DNA of 64,000 nt, from positions 4,434,501-4,498,500 of the forward strand of contig NZ_FMHZ01000002.1 of assembly GCF_900090315.1 (NCBI RefSeq), written 5' to 3'. Shown piece by piece: positions 35,283 to 43,516 of this stretch. Under the pieces are notes generated by a model, which had not been told where the DNA came from, did not search any database, and was given only the letters and a program-made list of their open reading frames with translations. This stretch comes from Micromonospora citrea. Lineage in GTDB: Bacteria > Actinomycetota > Actinomycetes > Mycobacteriales > Micromonosporaceae. Numbering within the stretch: position 1 is the first letter of the stretch; each line of letters opens with the position of its first letter. The position numbers and the translations under genes are program-made.

Positions 35283-36284
35283 ATGATCACCCCGCCCCTC
35301 CCGCCGGACGCGTTCGCCGCCTACCCCGACCTGGAGCAGCTCGGCCGGACGGCCACCCGGCTGCACCCGCGTCCCGGGGCGGTCACGGCCGCCGACAGTC
35401 ACGTTGGCGGGCCACTGCTCTGGCCGGCCGACGAGCCCTGGCCCACCTGCGGCACTCCGCACATGGTGCGGGAGGAGGTGCCGATCCCGGTCGAGCTGGT
35501 GAACCGGATGCGGGCGGCGGAGCGCGGGCGCCGACAGCCGCACGTCCTGGCCGAGGGTGAGGTCGAGCTGCACGAGGAGATCGCCGCCCTGGTCGGCCCG
35601 GGTTTCGTCGGCTGGGGCTCGCGCGACGGCGGGCCGGTCGTCGGCTTCCGGTACGTGCCGCGACCGCACCCCGTGCCGAATCCGATGGTCGCGCTGGCGC
35701 AGCTGCGCGCGTCCGACGTTCCCGACCTGCCCCGCCCCGGCGGAGCGGACCTGCTGCAGGTGCTGTGGTGCCCGTTCGAGCACTCGGAGGGCCCGTGGGG
35801 GCCGACGGTGCGGCTGCGCTGGCGGCGGGAGGCGGAGCTGACCGACTTGCTCGCCGAGCCGCCGCGCGGCGAGGTCGGCGTCGACCGGTACGTGCCACGG
35901 CCGTGCCGGCTGCACCCGGAGCAGGTCGTCGAGTACCCGCACCCCGAGGAGTTGCCGGCGGACCTGCGAGCGCTGGCGGCGGAGGACGAGGACTACGTCG
36001 GCACCTTCCTGGCGCCCGGCTGGAAGGTCGGCGGCTACGCGGACTGGAGCCTCACGGACCTGTGCCCGACGCCGTGCCCGCGCTGCGCCGGCCCCACCAC
36101 GCTGACCCTCGTCGTCGACTCCTCCGAGCGCGGGGCGGGGCGGTGGCAGCCGACGCGGGCCGACGGCGCGCCGGACCTCGACGCCTACGAGCCGACCGGC
36201 GTGGTCGTGGGCCGGCACGGCGCACTGCGCGTCTTCGTGTGCCTGCGCTGCCCGGACGTGCCATTCCTGCTCGACCAGCAGTGA
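35283..36284 (+). CDS. DUF1963-like hypothetical protein
   Basis: 333 residues without signal or membrane segments. Features are GGPLLWPADEPWPTC near residue 40 (the G-P-x-x-WP pattern of YwqG/DUF1963 proteins), VLWCPFEH in the middle, a cysteine cluster CPTPCPRC late in the chain and a C-terminal VCLRCPD, so a zinc ribbon is plausible. Biochemical role unknown in this family. The start is fixed by the -10 box 6 nt upstream; the gap before it (35017-35270) shows no gene. Confidence 0.72.
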   Translation: MITPPLPPDAFAAYPDLEQLGRTATRLHPRPGAVTAADSHVGGPLLWPADEPWPTCGTPHMVREEVPIPVELVNRMRAAERGRRQPHVLAEGEVELHEEIAALVGPGFVGWGSRDGGPVVGFRYVPRPHPVPNPMVALAQLRASDVPDLPRPGGADLLQVLWCPFEHSEGPWGPTVRLRWRREAELTDLLAEPPRGEVGVDRYVPRPCRLHPEQVVEYPHPEELPADLRALAAEDEDYVGTFLAPGWKVGGYADWSLTDLCPTPCPRCAGPTTLTLVVDSSERGAGRWQPTRADGAPDLDAYEPTGVVVGRHGALRVFVCLRCPDVPFLLDQQ

Positions 36285-36293
36285 GGAGTGACG

Positions 36294-36809
36294 ATGCCGT
36301 CGACCAACCCGTGGCTGGCCGGGCCCAGGCCCACCGGCCGCCTGCCCCGCGAACGGCTGGAGGAGCGCATCCTCAACCTGCTGTCGTCGCAGAACATGTG
36401 CGTGCTCGCCACCGCCGGCCCGGACGGGCCGCTCGCCACGCCGGTGCGGTACCACCCGCTGGGGTTCGCGGTGCTGTTCACCGCCGCGCCGGGGTCGCCG
36501 AAGATGCGCAACGTCGCCGCCGATCCGCGGGTGTCGGTCGGCGTCTTCGCCCCGCTGGTCGGGCTGGCCAGCAGCCGTGGCGCGCAACTGTTCGGCACGG
36601 CCCGGGTGCTCGGGCCGGACGACCCGGAGCGGGCGCACTACTGGTCGGCGTTCCGCTGGGAGAACGAGCACGTCGAGCGCGGCGGGTCGCTCGCCGAGCC
36701 GCCCCGCGACACGCTCGTGGTGATCGAGGCGGAACGCATCGTCTACACCGAACACTGGCTGCGGCGTGAGGGTTTCGCTCCCCGGCAGTTCTGGCGTCGT
36801 GCGGCTTGA
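36294..36809 (+). CDS. Pyridoxamine 5'-phosphate oxidase-family FMN-binding protein
   Basis: 171 residues of the split-barrel flavin fold: NMCVLATAGPDGPLATPVRY, then PGSPKMRNVAADPRVSVGVF and a late FGTARVLGPDD. These match small PNPOx-like proteins, which bind FMN, heme or F420; true pyridoxamine oxidase activity is not implied. ATG 36294 with GAGGAG (36283-36288); GTG 36288 is an alternative. It starts 9 nt after the DUF1963-like gene and is surely co-transcribed with it. Confidence 0.85.
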   Translation: MPSTNPWLAGPRPTGRLPRERLEERILNLLSSQNMCVLATAGPDGPLATPVRYHPLGFAVLFTAAPGSPKMRNVAADPRVSVGVFAPLVGLASSRGAQLFGTARVLGPDDPERAHYWSAFRWENEHVERGGSLAEPPRDTLVVIEAERIVYTEHWLRREGFAPRQFWRRAA

Positions 36810-36889
36810 CGCCGGCGGAGCGGCTGCGCGGAGGCGAATGTTCCTGACCAACGGCATGACGAGCAGGGATCACGAGTTCAAGTTCGGTC

Positions 36890-37006
36890 ATGGCGGGTCG
36901 GGGGTTGGCCGGCCCCCTCGTCGTAGCCGGCCTGGTGGTCGTTCTCCGGCTCTGCGGAGGAAGCGTCGGTCATCCCGTCACCGTCCCGGGTTGTGACCCT
37001 GCGTGA
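36890..37006 (+). CDS. Possible 38-residue hydrophobic peptide
   Basis: MAGRGLAGPLVVAGLVVVLR is a plausible single membrane helix followed by LCGGSVGHPVTVPGCDPA. There is no ribosome site or -10 box at the right spacing, so the reading may be fortuitous. The rest of 36810-37563 holds the hairpin at 37154-37222 and no other gene. Confidence 0.2.
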   Translation: MAGRGLAGPLVVAGLVVVLRLCGGSVGHPVTVPGCDPA

Positions 37007-37153
37007 CATCAGCGCGATGGGTGCCCGAAAATCACTCTCCGTGGTCCCATGATGCCGCCCAACTGATCGTACGGACGCCAGCCAGAGGATTCACCCTCCT
37101 GAACAGCGCATTCCTGATTTGTCGCGAAGCTGGCCGGGAACTCGCCTCGCGCC

Positions 37154-37222
37154 CTTTGCTCTGCACCCATATCAGCACCAGTAACCGAGGGTGGCCGGTG
37201 CGGATGTGGGTGCAGAGCAAAG
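37154..37222. repeat. Long inverted repeat (16-bp perfect arms)
   Basis: CTTTGCTCTGCACCCA (37154-37169) and TGGGTGCAGAGCAAAG (37207-37222), with GCACC/GGTGC pairing possible further in. The surrounding 200 bp is distinctly less GC-rich than its neighbours. Not positioned as a terminator (345 bp after the nearest stop), so possibly an inserted element or an RNA structure. Confidence 0.7.
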
Positions 37223-37563
37223 CGTCTGCGACGGTGGTGCGAGGTTCGCAGCCGCGAACACGATGAGTGACGACTCTGCGTGGCTTGCTGGTGCCTGGCG
37301 CGGTGCCGGCCGCACGGTGCCCGGCTGTCGCGGCGAAGTGGTTCGCTCGGCGTGGCGTCCGGCACGACCGAGTGCTGGCCGGCCCGGCTGACCCGGCCAG
37401 ACACCGGCCAGCGAGACCAGGAACCGGCTGGCACGACCAGACACCGTCCGGGCGGGGATGCGAGGCTGCGTGGGAGGACCGGCGAAACTTTCGACCGCGA
37501 CGTGTCCGGAACCGGGCCGCCCGTTCGTCACCCTGGTGAGAACCCGACACCGAGGAGCGCGCA

Positions 37564-37899
37564 ATGAAGTACCTGATGTTCGTCTGCACCGACGGCGAGC
37601 CGGACACCGACCGGGCGGACTGGCCGGACATCGAGGCGTGGGTGGCGGAGAACGACGCCCGCGGCCGGCGGCTGACGGGCGACGCCCTCGCCGACACGAC
37701 GGCGGCCACCACGGTCCGCGTCCGCAACGGTGAACTGCTGGTCTCGGACGGTCCGTTCGCCGAGACCAAGGAGGTGATCGTGGGCTTCGACCTGCTGGAG
37801 TGCGCCGACCTCGACGAGGCGATCGAGGTGGCCCGCGCCCACCCGATGGCCCGCCAGGGGCGGCTCGAACTCCGCCCGGTCGTCAGCCTGGATGGCTGA
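37564..37899 (+). CDS. YCII/DGPF-domain protein
   Basis: 111 residues, a ferredoxin-like dimeric fold: MKYLMFVCTDGEPD at the start and the naming motif SDGPFAETKEVIVGFDLLEC, with AIEVARAHPMARQGRLELRP at the end. GAGGAG precedes the ATG. It overlaps by 8 nt an ECF sigma factor gene. DGPF proteins are the known partners of ECF42 sigma factors, where they may act as signal carriers or targets (family knowledge). A TGTCCG-N17-CGTC sequence (37503-37529) upstream resembles the reported ECF42 promoter only partly. Confidence 0.9.
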   Translation: MKYLMFVCTDGEPDTDRADWPDIEAWVAENDARGRRLTGDALADTTAATTVRVRNGELLVSDGPFAETKEVIVGFDLLECADLDEAIEVARAHPMARQGRLELRPVVSLDG

Positions 37900-39181
37900 C
37901 GACGATGCCGACCGGCTCGCGGTCGCTGACGACACCGCCGTCGACCGGCTCGCGGTGATTGACGCCGCCGACCGGCTCGCGGTGGCCGACGCCGTCACGG
38001 CCGCGAGCCGGGAGTCGTACGCCGGAATCGTCGCGTCGCTGATCCGGGTGACCGGCGACTGGGCCCTGGCCGAGGACTGCGCCCAGGACGCGCTGACGCT
38101 CGCGCTGACGCGGTGGCCCGCCGACGGGGTGCCCGCCAACCCGGGCGGCTGGCTGATGACGGTGGCCCGCAACCGCGCGGTCGACGTGCTGCGGCGCGCC
38201 TCGGTGGAGCGGCGCAAGCTGCGTGAGCTGGCCCTGCTCGCGCCGGCCGGCCCGGCGCCCGGACCGGTGGGGGAGGGGGAACTCGTGGACGACCGGCTGC
38301 GGCTCGTCTTCACCTGCTGCCACCCGGCCCTGTCGCTGGAGGCGCGGGTCGCCCTGACGCTGCGTACGGTCTGCGGGGTGCCGACCGCGGACATCGCGCG
38401 GGCCCTCCTGGTGACCGAGTCGACCATGACCCGGCGGCTGACCCGGGCGAGGACGAAGATCGCCGCCGCCGGCATTCCCTACCGGGTGCCGACCGGCCCG
38501 ATGCTCGCCGAGCGGCTCCCCGGCGTCCTCGCCGTGCTCTACCTGCTCTTCACGCGGGGCTACGACGCCGACGGCGAGCCGGCCTTCGCCGACGAGGCGA
38601 TCCGCCTGGCCCGGCTGCTGGACCGGCTGATGCCGGCCGAGCCCGAGGTGGCCGCCCTGCTGGCGCTGTTCCTGCTCCAGCACTCGCGCCGGCGGGCCCG
38701 CCGCGACCGCGACGGCAACCTGCTCACCCTCGACCGGCAGGACCGGTCGCGCTGGGACGACGCCGCGATCGCCGAAGGGCTGGCCGTGCTCGCCCGGACG
38801 GCGCCGGACGGCCCGTACGCCCTACAGGCCCGGATCGCCGCGTGCCACGCCACCGCGGCGTCGGTCGAGGCCACCGACTGGGGCGCGATCGCCGAGGCGT
38901 ACGACCGGCTCGCCCGGCGCCAGCCGTCCCCGGTGATCGAGCTGAACCGCGCGGTCGCCCACGGCTACGCGCACGGGCCGGCGGCGGGGCTGGCGCTGCT
39001 CGCCGCCGCCCGGGCCGGCGGAGCGCTGGACGGTCATCCGCTCGCCGTCGCCGCCGAGGCCGAGCTGACCGCCCGGCAGGGCGACCGCGAGCGGGCCGCG
39101 GCGCTGTTCCGGCGGGCCGCCGACGCGCACTGCGGGGCGGAGCGCCGGGCCCTGCTGGAGCGCGCCGCCCGGCTCAGCTGA
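37892..39181 (+). CDS. ECF42-type RNA polymerase sigma factor with C-terminal TPR-like domain
   Basis: 429 residues. Sigma2 at about 45-110 (WALAEDCAQDALTLALTRWP, GGWLMTVARNRAVDVLRR), sigma4 at about 130-190 (VFTCCHPALSLEARVALTLR, then CGVPTADIARALLVTESTMT), then a long helical repeat domain ending with ELNRAVAHGYAHGPAAGLAL, all typical of ECF42. No anti-sigma gene is next to it; in this group the C-terminal domain is thought to carry the control. The N-terminus has three DRLAV copies (repeat DNA starting at 37910, 37943, 37970). Start ATG 37892 is coupled to the DGPF gene. Confidence 0.93.
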   Translation: MADDDADRLAVADDTAVDRLAVIDAADRLAVADAVTAASRESYAGIVASLIRVTGDWALAEDCAQDALTLALTRWPADGVPANPGGWLMTVARNRAVDVLRRASVERRKLRELALLAPAGPAPGPVGEGELVDDRLRLVFTCCHPALSLEARVALTLRTVCGVPTADIARALLVTESTMTRRLTRARTKIAAAGIPYRVPTGPMLAERLPGVLAVLYLLFTRGYDADGEPAFADEAIRLARLLDRLMPAEPEVAALLALFLLQHSRRRARRDRDGNLLTLDRQDRSRWDDAAIAEGLAVLARTAPDGPYALQARIAACHATAASVEATDWGAIAEAYDRLARRQPSPVIELNRAVAHGYAHGPAAGLALLAAARAGGALDGHPLAVAAEAELTARQGDRERAAALFRRAADAHCGAERRALLERAARLS

Positions 39182-39536
39182 TGTGGTGCAGGATCACGTT
39201 GTGCACGTGGTGGCTCTTCTGGGCGCCACGGAACTCCACCTCGTAGGTGTGGGTGCCGACGTGGATCGCGATCGCCCCGGTGGAGAAGAACGAGCCGCCC
39301 CACGACTTGTTGCTGACCACGCTGACGCTCGTGATCTTCGAGTACGGGATGCTGGTGATGGCGTACCGCTTGCCGACGAAGGAGCGGTCCTGGATGATCA
39401 CACGCCGGTCGGTCAGGCCGATGAAGCCGGTGCCCGTGCCGACGGCGTCGTAGACGGCGATGATCTGTTCTCCCTGGAGCAGGCCGCTCTGGATCTGCTG
39501 GAACTGCTCCTTGCGGTCGTACGTCGCGTTGGCCAT
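39174..39536 (-). CDS. Bacterial PH-domain protein
   Basis: 120 residues: an N-terminal helix (DRKEQFQQIQSGLLQGEQII), then the beta-rich GTGFIGLTDRRVIIQDRSF and IPYSKITSVSVVSNKSW of the bacterial PH family (also called YdjJ/PH_2-like). No membrane span. Start ATG 39536 is preferred over the GTG at 39545 because the latter lies in the -10 box. Role unknown; members bind proteins or lipids and form oligomeric rings. Its stop overlaps the sigma factor stop by 8 nt (convergent). Confidence 0.82.
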   Translation of the reverse strand: MANATYDRKEQFQQIQSGLLQGEQIIAVYDAVGTGTGFIGLTDRRVIIQDRSFVGKRYAITSIPYSKITSVSVVSNKSWGGSFFSTGAIAIHVGTHTYEVEFRGAQKSHHVHNVILHHIS

Positions 39537-39543
39537 GTCCCTC

Positions 39544-39549
39544 ACGGTA
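39544..39549 (-). promoter_or_regulatory. -10 box of leaderless PH-domain gene
   Basis: Minus-strand TACCGT, 7 nt before ATG 39536. Confidence 0.55.
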
Positions 39550-39572
39550 GGCCGGGCCCGCCAACCGAAAGA

Positions 39573-39797
39573 TCACCTGCGGCGTGCGACGACGACGAAC
39601 TCGCCGTCGCCCCGCCCGACCGGTTCCCCGTCCCACCCGCCGTGCACCCGTTCGACCGCGAAGCCGGCGGCGCGCAGCGACCCCCGCAGCTCGTCCTCGG
39701 TGCGGAAGCGCAGGGTGGCCGAGCTGAGCGGTTCCTCGCCGTCGCCGAACAGGTAGTGGTGGGTGAAGTCGACGACGCCGCCCGCGACGCCGGCCAC
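39573..39797 (-). pseudogene. C-terminal fragment of a SAM-dependent methyltransferase-like protein
   Basis: About 74 codons: VVDFTHHYLFGDGEEPLSSA, then LRFRTEDELRGSLRAAGFAV, VHGGWDGEPV and a strand EFVVVARR at the stop. This is the C-terminal beta-hairpin and last strand of small class I methyltransferases. No methyltransferase core precedes it, only the LysR gene end, so the 5' part is lost. The only in-frame start is a weak GTG at 39797. Confidence 0.5.
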
Positions 39798-39844
39798 CTC
39801 CGTGCCGGTCGGACCGGCCGCCGGCGCGGGGCCCGTCGCGCGGG

Positions 39845-40729
39845 TCAGCGTCCGTTCGCGTCGGTCGCGGCCCGGACGAACTCCCGGATCCGGGCGGTGG
39901 TGTTGCTCTCCCGCCAGACCAGGCCGCGATGGATCGGCGGCGCGTCGTGGATCGGCACGTACGCCACGTCTGGGCGCGGGTAGTAGCGCCGGGTGTGCTC
40001 GCCGACGGGCAGCACACCCCGCCCCATCGCGACCAGCGTCAGCATCTCCGAGAAGGTGTTGCCCGCCGGCCCCTTCGGCACGGGCCGCCCGGACGGGGTG
40101 TGCTCGGGCGTGCGGTCGCGCTTGAACTCCGCCGAGGTCACCGCCGGGTACTGCACGACCGGGTGGTCGCCGAGCACTTCCAGGGAGACCGACTCCCGCC
40201 GGGTCAACGGGTGCCCCGCGGCCACCGCGAGCACCCGCCCCTCCTCCAGCAGCGCCGGCCCGCAGGCCATCCCGTCGAAGGGGAACGCGGCCATCAGGAT
40301 GTCGATCGAGCCGTCCACCAGGCTCGGCCGGGAGTTGAAGAGCTGGACCTCGTGCACCTCGACCTGGCAGTCCGGGTGGCGTTCGGCGAACAGGGCGACG
40401 GCCTTGAGCAGCACCGGCGCGGTCCACTCGCCGAGGAAGGCGACCCGCAGCACACCGGTGACGCCGCGTCCCGCCTCGACGGCCCGGCGTACCGCGTCGT
40501 CCATTCCTGCCACCAGCGGCGCCAGGTCGTCGGCGAGTTGCCGGCCGATCGGGGTGAGCTGCACGACCCGGCTGGTGCGGGCGAACAGTGGGGCGCCGAT
40601 GCGGCGTTCCAGCTTCTTGACCACGTGGCTGATCCGCCCGGTGGTCACCCGCAGTCGTTCGGCCGTCCGGCCGAAGTGCAGCTCCTCGGCGAGCGTCAGG
40701 AAGGTCTCCAGCTCGTGGCGTTCAAGCAC
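39845..40729 (-). CDS. LysR-family transcriptional regulator
   Basis: 294 residues. N-terminal LysR HTH (LETFLTLAEELHFGRTAERLRVTTGRISHVVKKLE), followed by the periplasmic-binding-protein-like effector domain (VLRVAFLGEWTAPVLLKAV onward). GTG 40729 is chosen (VLERHELETF, the usual opening); a TTG at 40759 is possible. Divergent from a VOC-family gene 86 nt away, so it probably controls that gene with an unknown small-molecule inducer. It ends next to the methyltransferase fragment. Confidence 0.9.
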   Translation of the reverse strand: MLERHELETFLTLAEELHFGRTAERLRVTTGRISHVVKKLERRIGAPLFARTSRVVQLTPIGRQLADDLAPLVAGMDDAVRRAVEAGRGVTGVLRVAFLGEWTAPVLLKAVALFAERHPDCQVEVHEVQLFNSRPSLVDGSIDILMAAFPFDGMACGPALLEEGRVLAVAAGHPLTRRESVSLEVLGDHPVVQYPAVTSAEFKRDRTPEHTPSGRPVPKGPAGNTFSEMLTLVAMGRGVLPVGEHTRRYYPRPDVAYVPIHDAPPIHRGLVWRESNTTARIREFVRAATDANGR

Positions 40730-40815
40730 GTGGGTGTCCCGTCGTTGAATCCGGATCAACGATCGTAGTGTGATCGCGTCTTGGTCGGCGAGTCCGGTCG
40801 GCGGATCGTGAGGGC

Positions 40816-41292
40816 ATGGAAACGACGACAGTCACCGACCGCCCCGCCGGCCCCGACGCCCCGCCGGGGGCGACCTCCGCGCCGCCGACCGGAGGCGACA
40901 CGAGCGCCGTACGGGTCAAGGGCTTCGACCACCTGGTGCTCAACGTCTCCGACGTCGAGCGGGCGCTGGACTTCTACTGCGGCGTGCTGGGTCTCGCCCC
41001 GGTGCGGGTCGACCGGTGGCGGGCCGGCAAGGTCCCGTTCCCCTCGGTACGGGTCAGCCCGGAGACCATCATCGACCTCGTCCGACGCGACCGGGGCGAA
41101 TCCAACGTGGACCACTTCTGCCTGGTGGTGGAGCCGCTGGACTGGCAGCGGGTCGTCGAAGCGGGGGTGTTCACGGTCCTGGACGGGCCGGTGGGGCGGT
41201 TCGGCGCGCGCGGCAGCGCCACCTCGCTCTACGTGCGGGACCCGGACGGCAACTCGGTCGAGCTGCGCTGGTATCCGCAGGACGCCGCGTAG
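40816..41292 (+). CDS. VOC-family (glyoxalase/dioxygenase fold) protein
   Basis: 158 residues with a disordered Pro/Ala/Thr lead of about 30, then a glyoxalase-type domain: GFDHLVLNVSDVERALDFYC GVLG with metal-ligand His, ETIIDLVRR, NVDHFCLVV with the second His and LYVRDPDGNSVELRW with the Glu. Likely a metal-dependent lyase or detoxification enzyme such as a glyoxalase or virulence-type VOC protein. Its divergent LysR neighbour suggests inducible expression. Ends before a strong terminator. Confidence 0.85.
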   Translation: METTTVTDRPAGPDAPPGATSAPPTGGDTSAVRVKGFDHLVLNVSDVERALDFYCGVLGLAPVRVDRWRAGKVPFPSVRVSPETIIDLVRRDRGESNVDHFCLVVEPLDWQRVVEAGVFTVLDGPVGRFGARGSATSLYVRDPDGNSVELRWYPQDAA

Positions 41293-41304
41293 GGAGGACC
41301 TGCG

Positions 41305-41340
41305 ACAAGCCCCGCCGGCGTGACGGCCGGCGGGGCTTGT
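41305..41340. terminator. Terminator between convergent VOC and PCD-like genes
   Basis: Perfect 15-bp stem, ACAAGCCCCGCCGGC (41305-41319) with its complement (41326-41340), 6-nt loop, followed by TGTCC. Works in both directions. Confidence 0.9.
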
Positions 41341-41408
41341 TGTCCCAGGACGTCCGCGACGGAGCGTCAGGATGTCCGCGACGGAGCGTCAGGGCGCGAG
41401 CCGGGGCG

Positions 41409-41714
41409 TCAGGGCTGGGTGACGGCGCGGTAAGCGTCCTCGATGCGCGCCGCCAGCAGGACCTCGCGCTCGCTGAGCGGGACGTTGCCGTGGCCGACCC
41501 GGATGTGGGTGTGGTTGGCGCGGCGGCTGATCTCGGGGCGCAGGTGCAGCGCGTCGGCAACCACCTTCACCCGCTCGGTGAGGGCCGCGTGCTGCGTGTC
41601 GTCGATCGCCAGGGTCCGTCGGATCTGCTCACCCTCGCGGGTCCAACCCGTCAACAGGGTGAGGGCGTCGCTGAGCTGGTCGTGCTTCGCCCGGCCGCTG
41701 AACAGCACGCGCAT
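41409..41714 (-). CDS. Pterin-4a-carbinolamine dehydratase-like protein, active site not conserved
   Basis: 101 residues with the dehydratase pattern: LLTGWTREGEQIRRTLAI, an alanine-rich helix (AALTERVKVVADALHLRPEI) and the strand HTHIRVGHGNVPLSE plus REVLLAARIEDAYRAV. In the family the helix ends HHPDI; here it is LRPEI, so both catalytic histidines are missing. The LTxxD tail is also altered (PLSERE). It may be a regulatory or structural relative (DCoH-like) rather than an enzyme. ATG 41714 with GGGAGG 8 nt upstream. Confidence 0.65.
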   Translation of the reverse strand: MRVLFSGRAKHDQLSDALTLLTGWTREGEQIRRTLAIDDTQHAALTERVKVVADALHLRPEISRRANHTHIRVGHGNVPLSEREVLLAARIEDAYRAVTQP

Positions 41715-41897
41715 CACCGCACCTCCCAGGCGCCGTTGCCGGCTTGTGGCCAAATCGTCGCCGTCCCGTGTCTTGTCGGTGCCCTCTAGTCTGTCGTCGC
41801 ACGGTGGGTGTGTCCACGCCCACACTTCCGTGTTCTCCTGCCCTGACGGTCGGCCACGCTACCCAAATCGCCGATTGATCTGGCACGCTGGACGCCC

Positions 41898-42338
41898 GTG
41901 CGGACCGAACGGGCTAACGGTGGCGGGCAGGCCGAACGACGGGAGCCGAAGGTGATCGTCGGGGCGGCGATCATCAGCGACGGCAGGGTGCTCGCCTGCG
42001 CCCGGGCCGCGCCGCCCGAGGTGGCGGGCATGTGGGAGTTCCCCGGCGGCAAGGTGGAGCCGGGCGAGAGCGAGACCGCCGCGCTCGCGCGCGAATGCGC
42101 CGAGGAACTCGCCGTGCGCGTGGAGATCGGCGACCGGGTCGGCCGCAACGTCCGGATGGCGCACGGCCGCTCGGTGCTGAAGGTGTACGCGGCCCGCCTG
42201 CTGCACGGCGACCAGCCGCAGGCGCTGGAGCACTCGGCGCTGCGCTGGCTCTCCGCCGACGAACTGGACAGCGTCACCTGGCTGCCCGCCGACGCCCCCA
42301 TCGTGGCGGCCCTCCGCCCGATCCTCGCGCCTGAATGA
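41898..42338 (+). CDS. NUDIX hydrolase, MutT-type
   Basis: 146 residues. The NUDIX box is present (GGKVEPGESETAALAREC then AEEL), with the catalytic E pair intact, and the preceding MWEFPGG and the ending LRWLSADELDSVTWLPAD match MutT-like (8-oxo-dGTP) sanitising enzymes of the CTP-pyrophosphohydrolase branch. Start GTG 41898. Converges on sdhB with a bidirectional terminator between. Cytosolic; exact nucleotide preference unknown. Confidence 0.9.
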   Translation: MRTERANGGGQAERREPKVIVGAAIISDGRVLACARAAPPEVAGMWEFPGGKVEPGESETAALARECAEELAVRVEIGDRVGRNVRMAHGRSVLKVYAARLLHGDQPQALEHSALRWLSADELDSVTWLPADAPIVAALRPILAPE

Positions 42339-42367
42339 GCCGAAGCGGACAACCGGGCGGAAACGGG

Positions 42368-42400
42368 ACGGGGGCCGGCGGCATCAGCCGCGGCCCCCGT
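42368..42400. terminator. Bidirectional terminator between mutT-like gene and sdhB
   Basis: ACGGGGGCC... (42368-42382) pairs with ...GGCCCCCGT (42387-42400), 4-nt ATCA loop, one unpaired base in the stem. Confidence 0.75.
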
Positions 42401-42414
42401 CATCGTCCGTGCCC

Positions 42415-43512
42415 TCAGTGCTTGTCCTGCTCCGGGTGGGCGAAGTTCAGGTGTTCCGGAGGCAACGGGAACTTCACGTCCTCGCCGAACGGCGACGGCG
42501 CCGCCGCCCGGTCGAAGGTGAGCTCCGTCAGCGGCAGCTTGCCGTGGTCGTCCACGGCCGGCGCCGTCGGCCGCGGCACCTCACGGTGCCAGTTCACGCC
42601 GCGCTGCGCCTGCACCTCGGCCTGCGGGTCGTGCGAACCGCCCGCGTGCGAGTGCACGCCCCCGTGGGCCGCGCTGCCGTGCACCGCACCGCTGGCGTGC
42701 CCGCTGGTCACGATGGTCTGAGGCACCTGACCCCTCCGGAAGATCTTGCTACCAAGCCACACGAGGGGATCGTACCTGCGGTCGACGACCCGCTCCTTCA
42801 TGGGGATGATCCCGTTGTCCGTGATCTTGATGTGCTCGGGGCAGACCTCGGTGCAGCACTTGGTGATGTTGCAGAAGCCGAGGCCCTGCTCGGCCTGTGC
42901 GTACTCCTTGCGGTCCGTCTTCGCGTCCAGGGGGTGCATGTCCAGCTCGGCTGCGCGGATGAAGTATCGCGGACCGGAGAACGCCTGCTTGTTCTCCTCG
43001 TGGTCCCGGATCACGTGGCAGACGTTCTGGCACAGGAAGCACTCGATGCACTTGCGGAACTCCTGCGAGCGTTCCACGTCCACCTGCTGCATCCGGTATT
43101 CCCCCGGAGCCAGGTCGGCCGGCGGCGCGAACGCGGGGGTCTCCCGGGCCTTCTCGTAGTTGAACGAGACGTCGGTGACCAGGTCCCGGATGACCGGGAA
43201 CGTGCGCAGCGGGGTGACGGTGACCGTCTCGTCCTCCGCGAAGGTGGACATCCGGGTCATGCAGCTCAGCCGCGGCTTGCCGTTGATCTCCATCGAGCAG
43301 GAGCCGCACTTGCCGGCCTTGCAGTTCCACCGGCAGGCCAGGTCGGGGGCGTCGGTGGCCTGGAGCCGGTGGATGACGTCGAGGACGACCTCGCCCTCGT
43401 TCACCTCGACCACGTAGTCCTGCAGGTCGCCGCCGTTCTCGTCGCCGCGCCAGATGCGGAACTGGCGCTTCGCGCCCGGCTTGCCGGGCGCCGCGGAGTC
43501 CTGGTTTCCCAT
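42415..43512 (-). CDS. sdhB: Succinate dehydrogenase iron-sulfur subunit with long His-rich tail
   Basis: 365 residues. The [2Fe-2S] domain has CRWNCKAGKCGSC (C60, C64, C69, C72) and C84; the second half has CIECFLCQNVC and CNITKCCTEVCP for the [4Fe-4S] and [3Fe-4S] clusters. Residues from about 270 on are an extra tail of nearly 100 residues, rich in His, Gly and Pro (HASGAVHGSAAHGGVHSHAG). Usual length is about 250. Transfers electrons from SdhA to the membrane subunit of the Sdh1-type complex; last gene of the operon 46287 to 42415. Confidence 0.93.
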   Translation of the reverse strand: MGNQDSAAPGKPGAKRQFRIWRGDENGGDLQDYVVEVNEGEVVLDVIHRLQATDAPDLACRWNCKAGKCGSCSMEINGKPRLSCMTRMSTFAEDETVTVTPLRTFPVIRDLVTDVSFNYEKARETPAFAPPADLAPGEYRMQQVDVERSQEFRKCIECFLCQNVCHVIRDHEENKQAFSGPRYFIRAAELDMHPLDAKTDRKEYAQAEQGLGFCNITKCCTEVCPEHIKITDNGIIPMKERVVDRRYDPLVWLGSKIFRRGQVPQTIVTSGHASGAVHGSAAHGGVHSHAGGSHDPQAEVQAQRGVNWHREVPRPTAPAVDDHGKLPLTELTFDRAAAPSPFGEDVKFPLPPEHLNFAHPEQDKH

Positions 43513-43516
43513 TGCG

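Noticed and set aside
37892..39181. Anti-sigma factor next to the ECF gene
   Set aside because: Neighbours are a DGPF protein and a PH-domain protein; ECF42 factors lack classical anti-sigmas.
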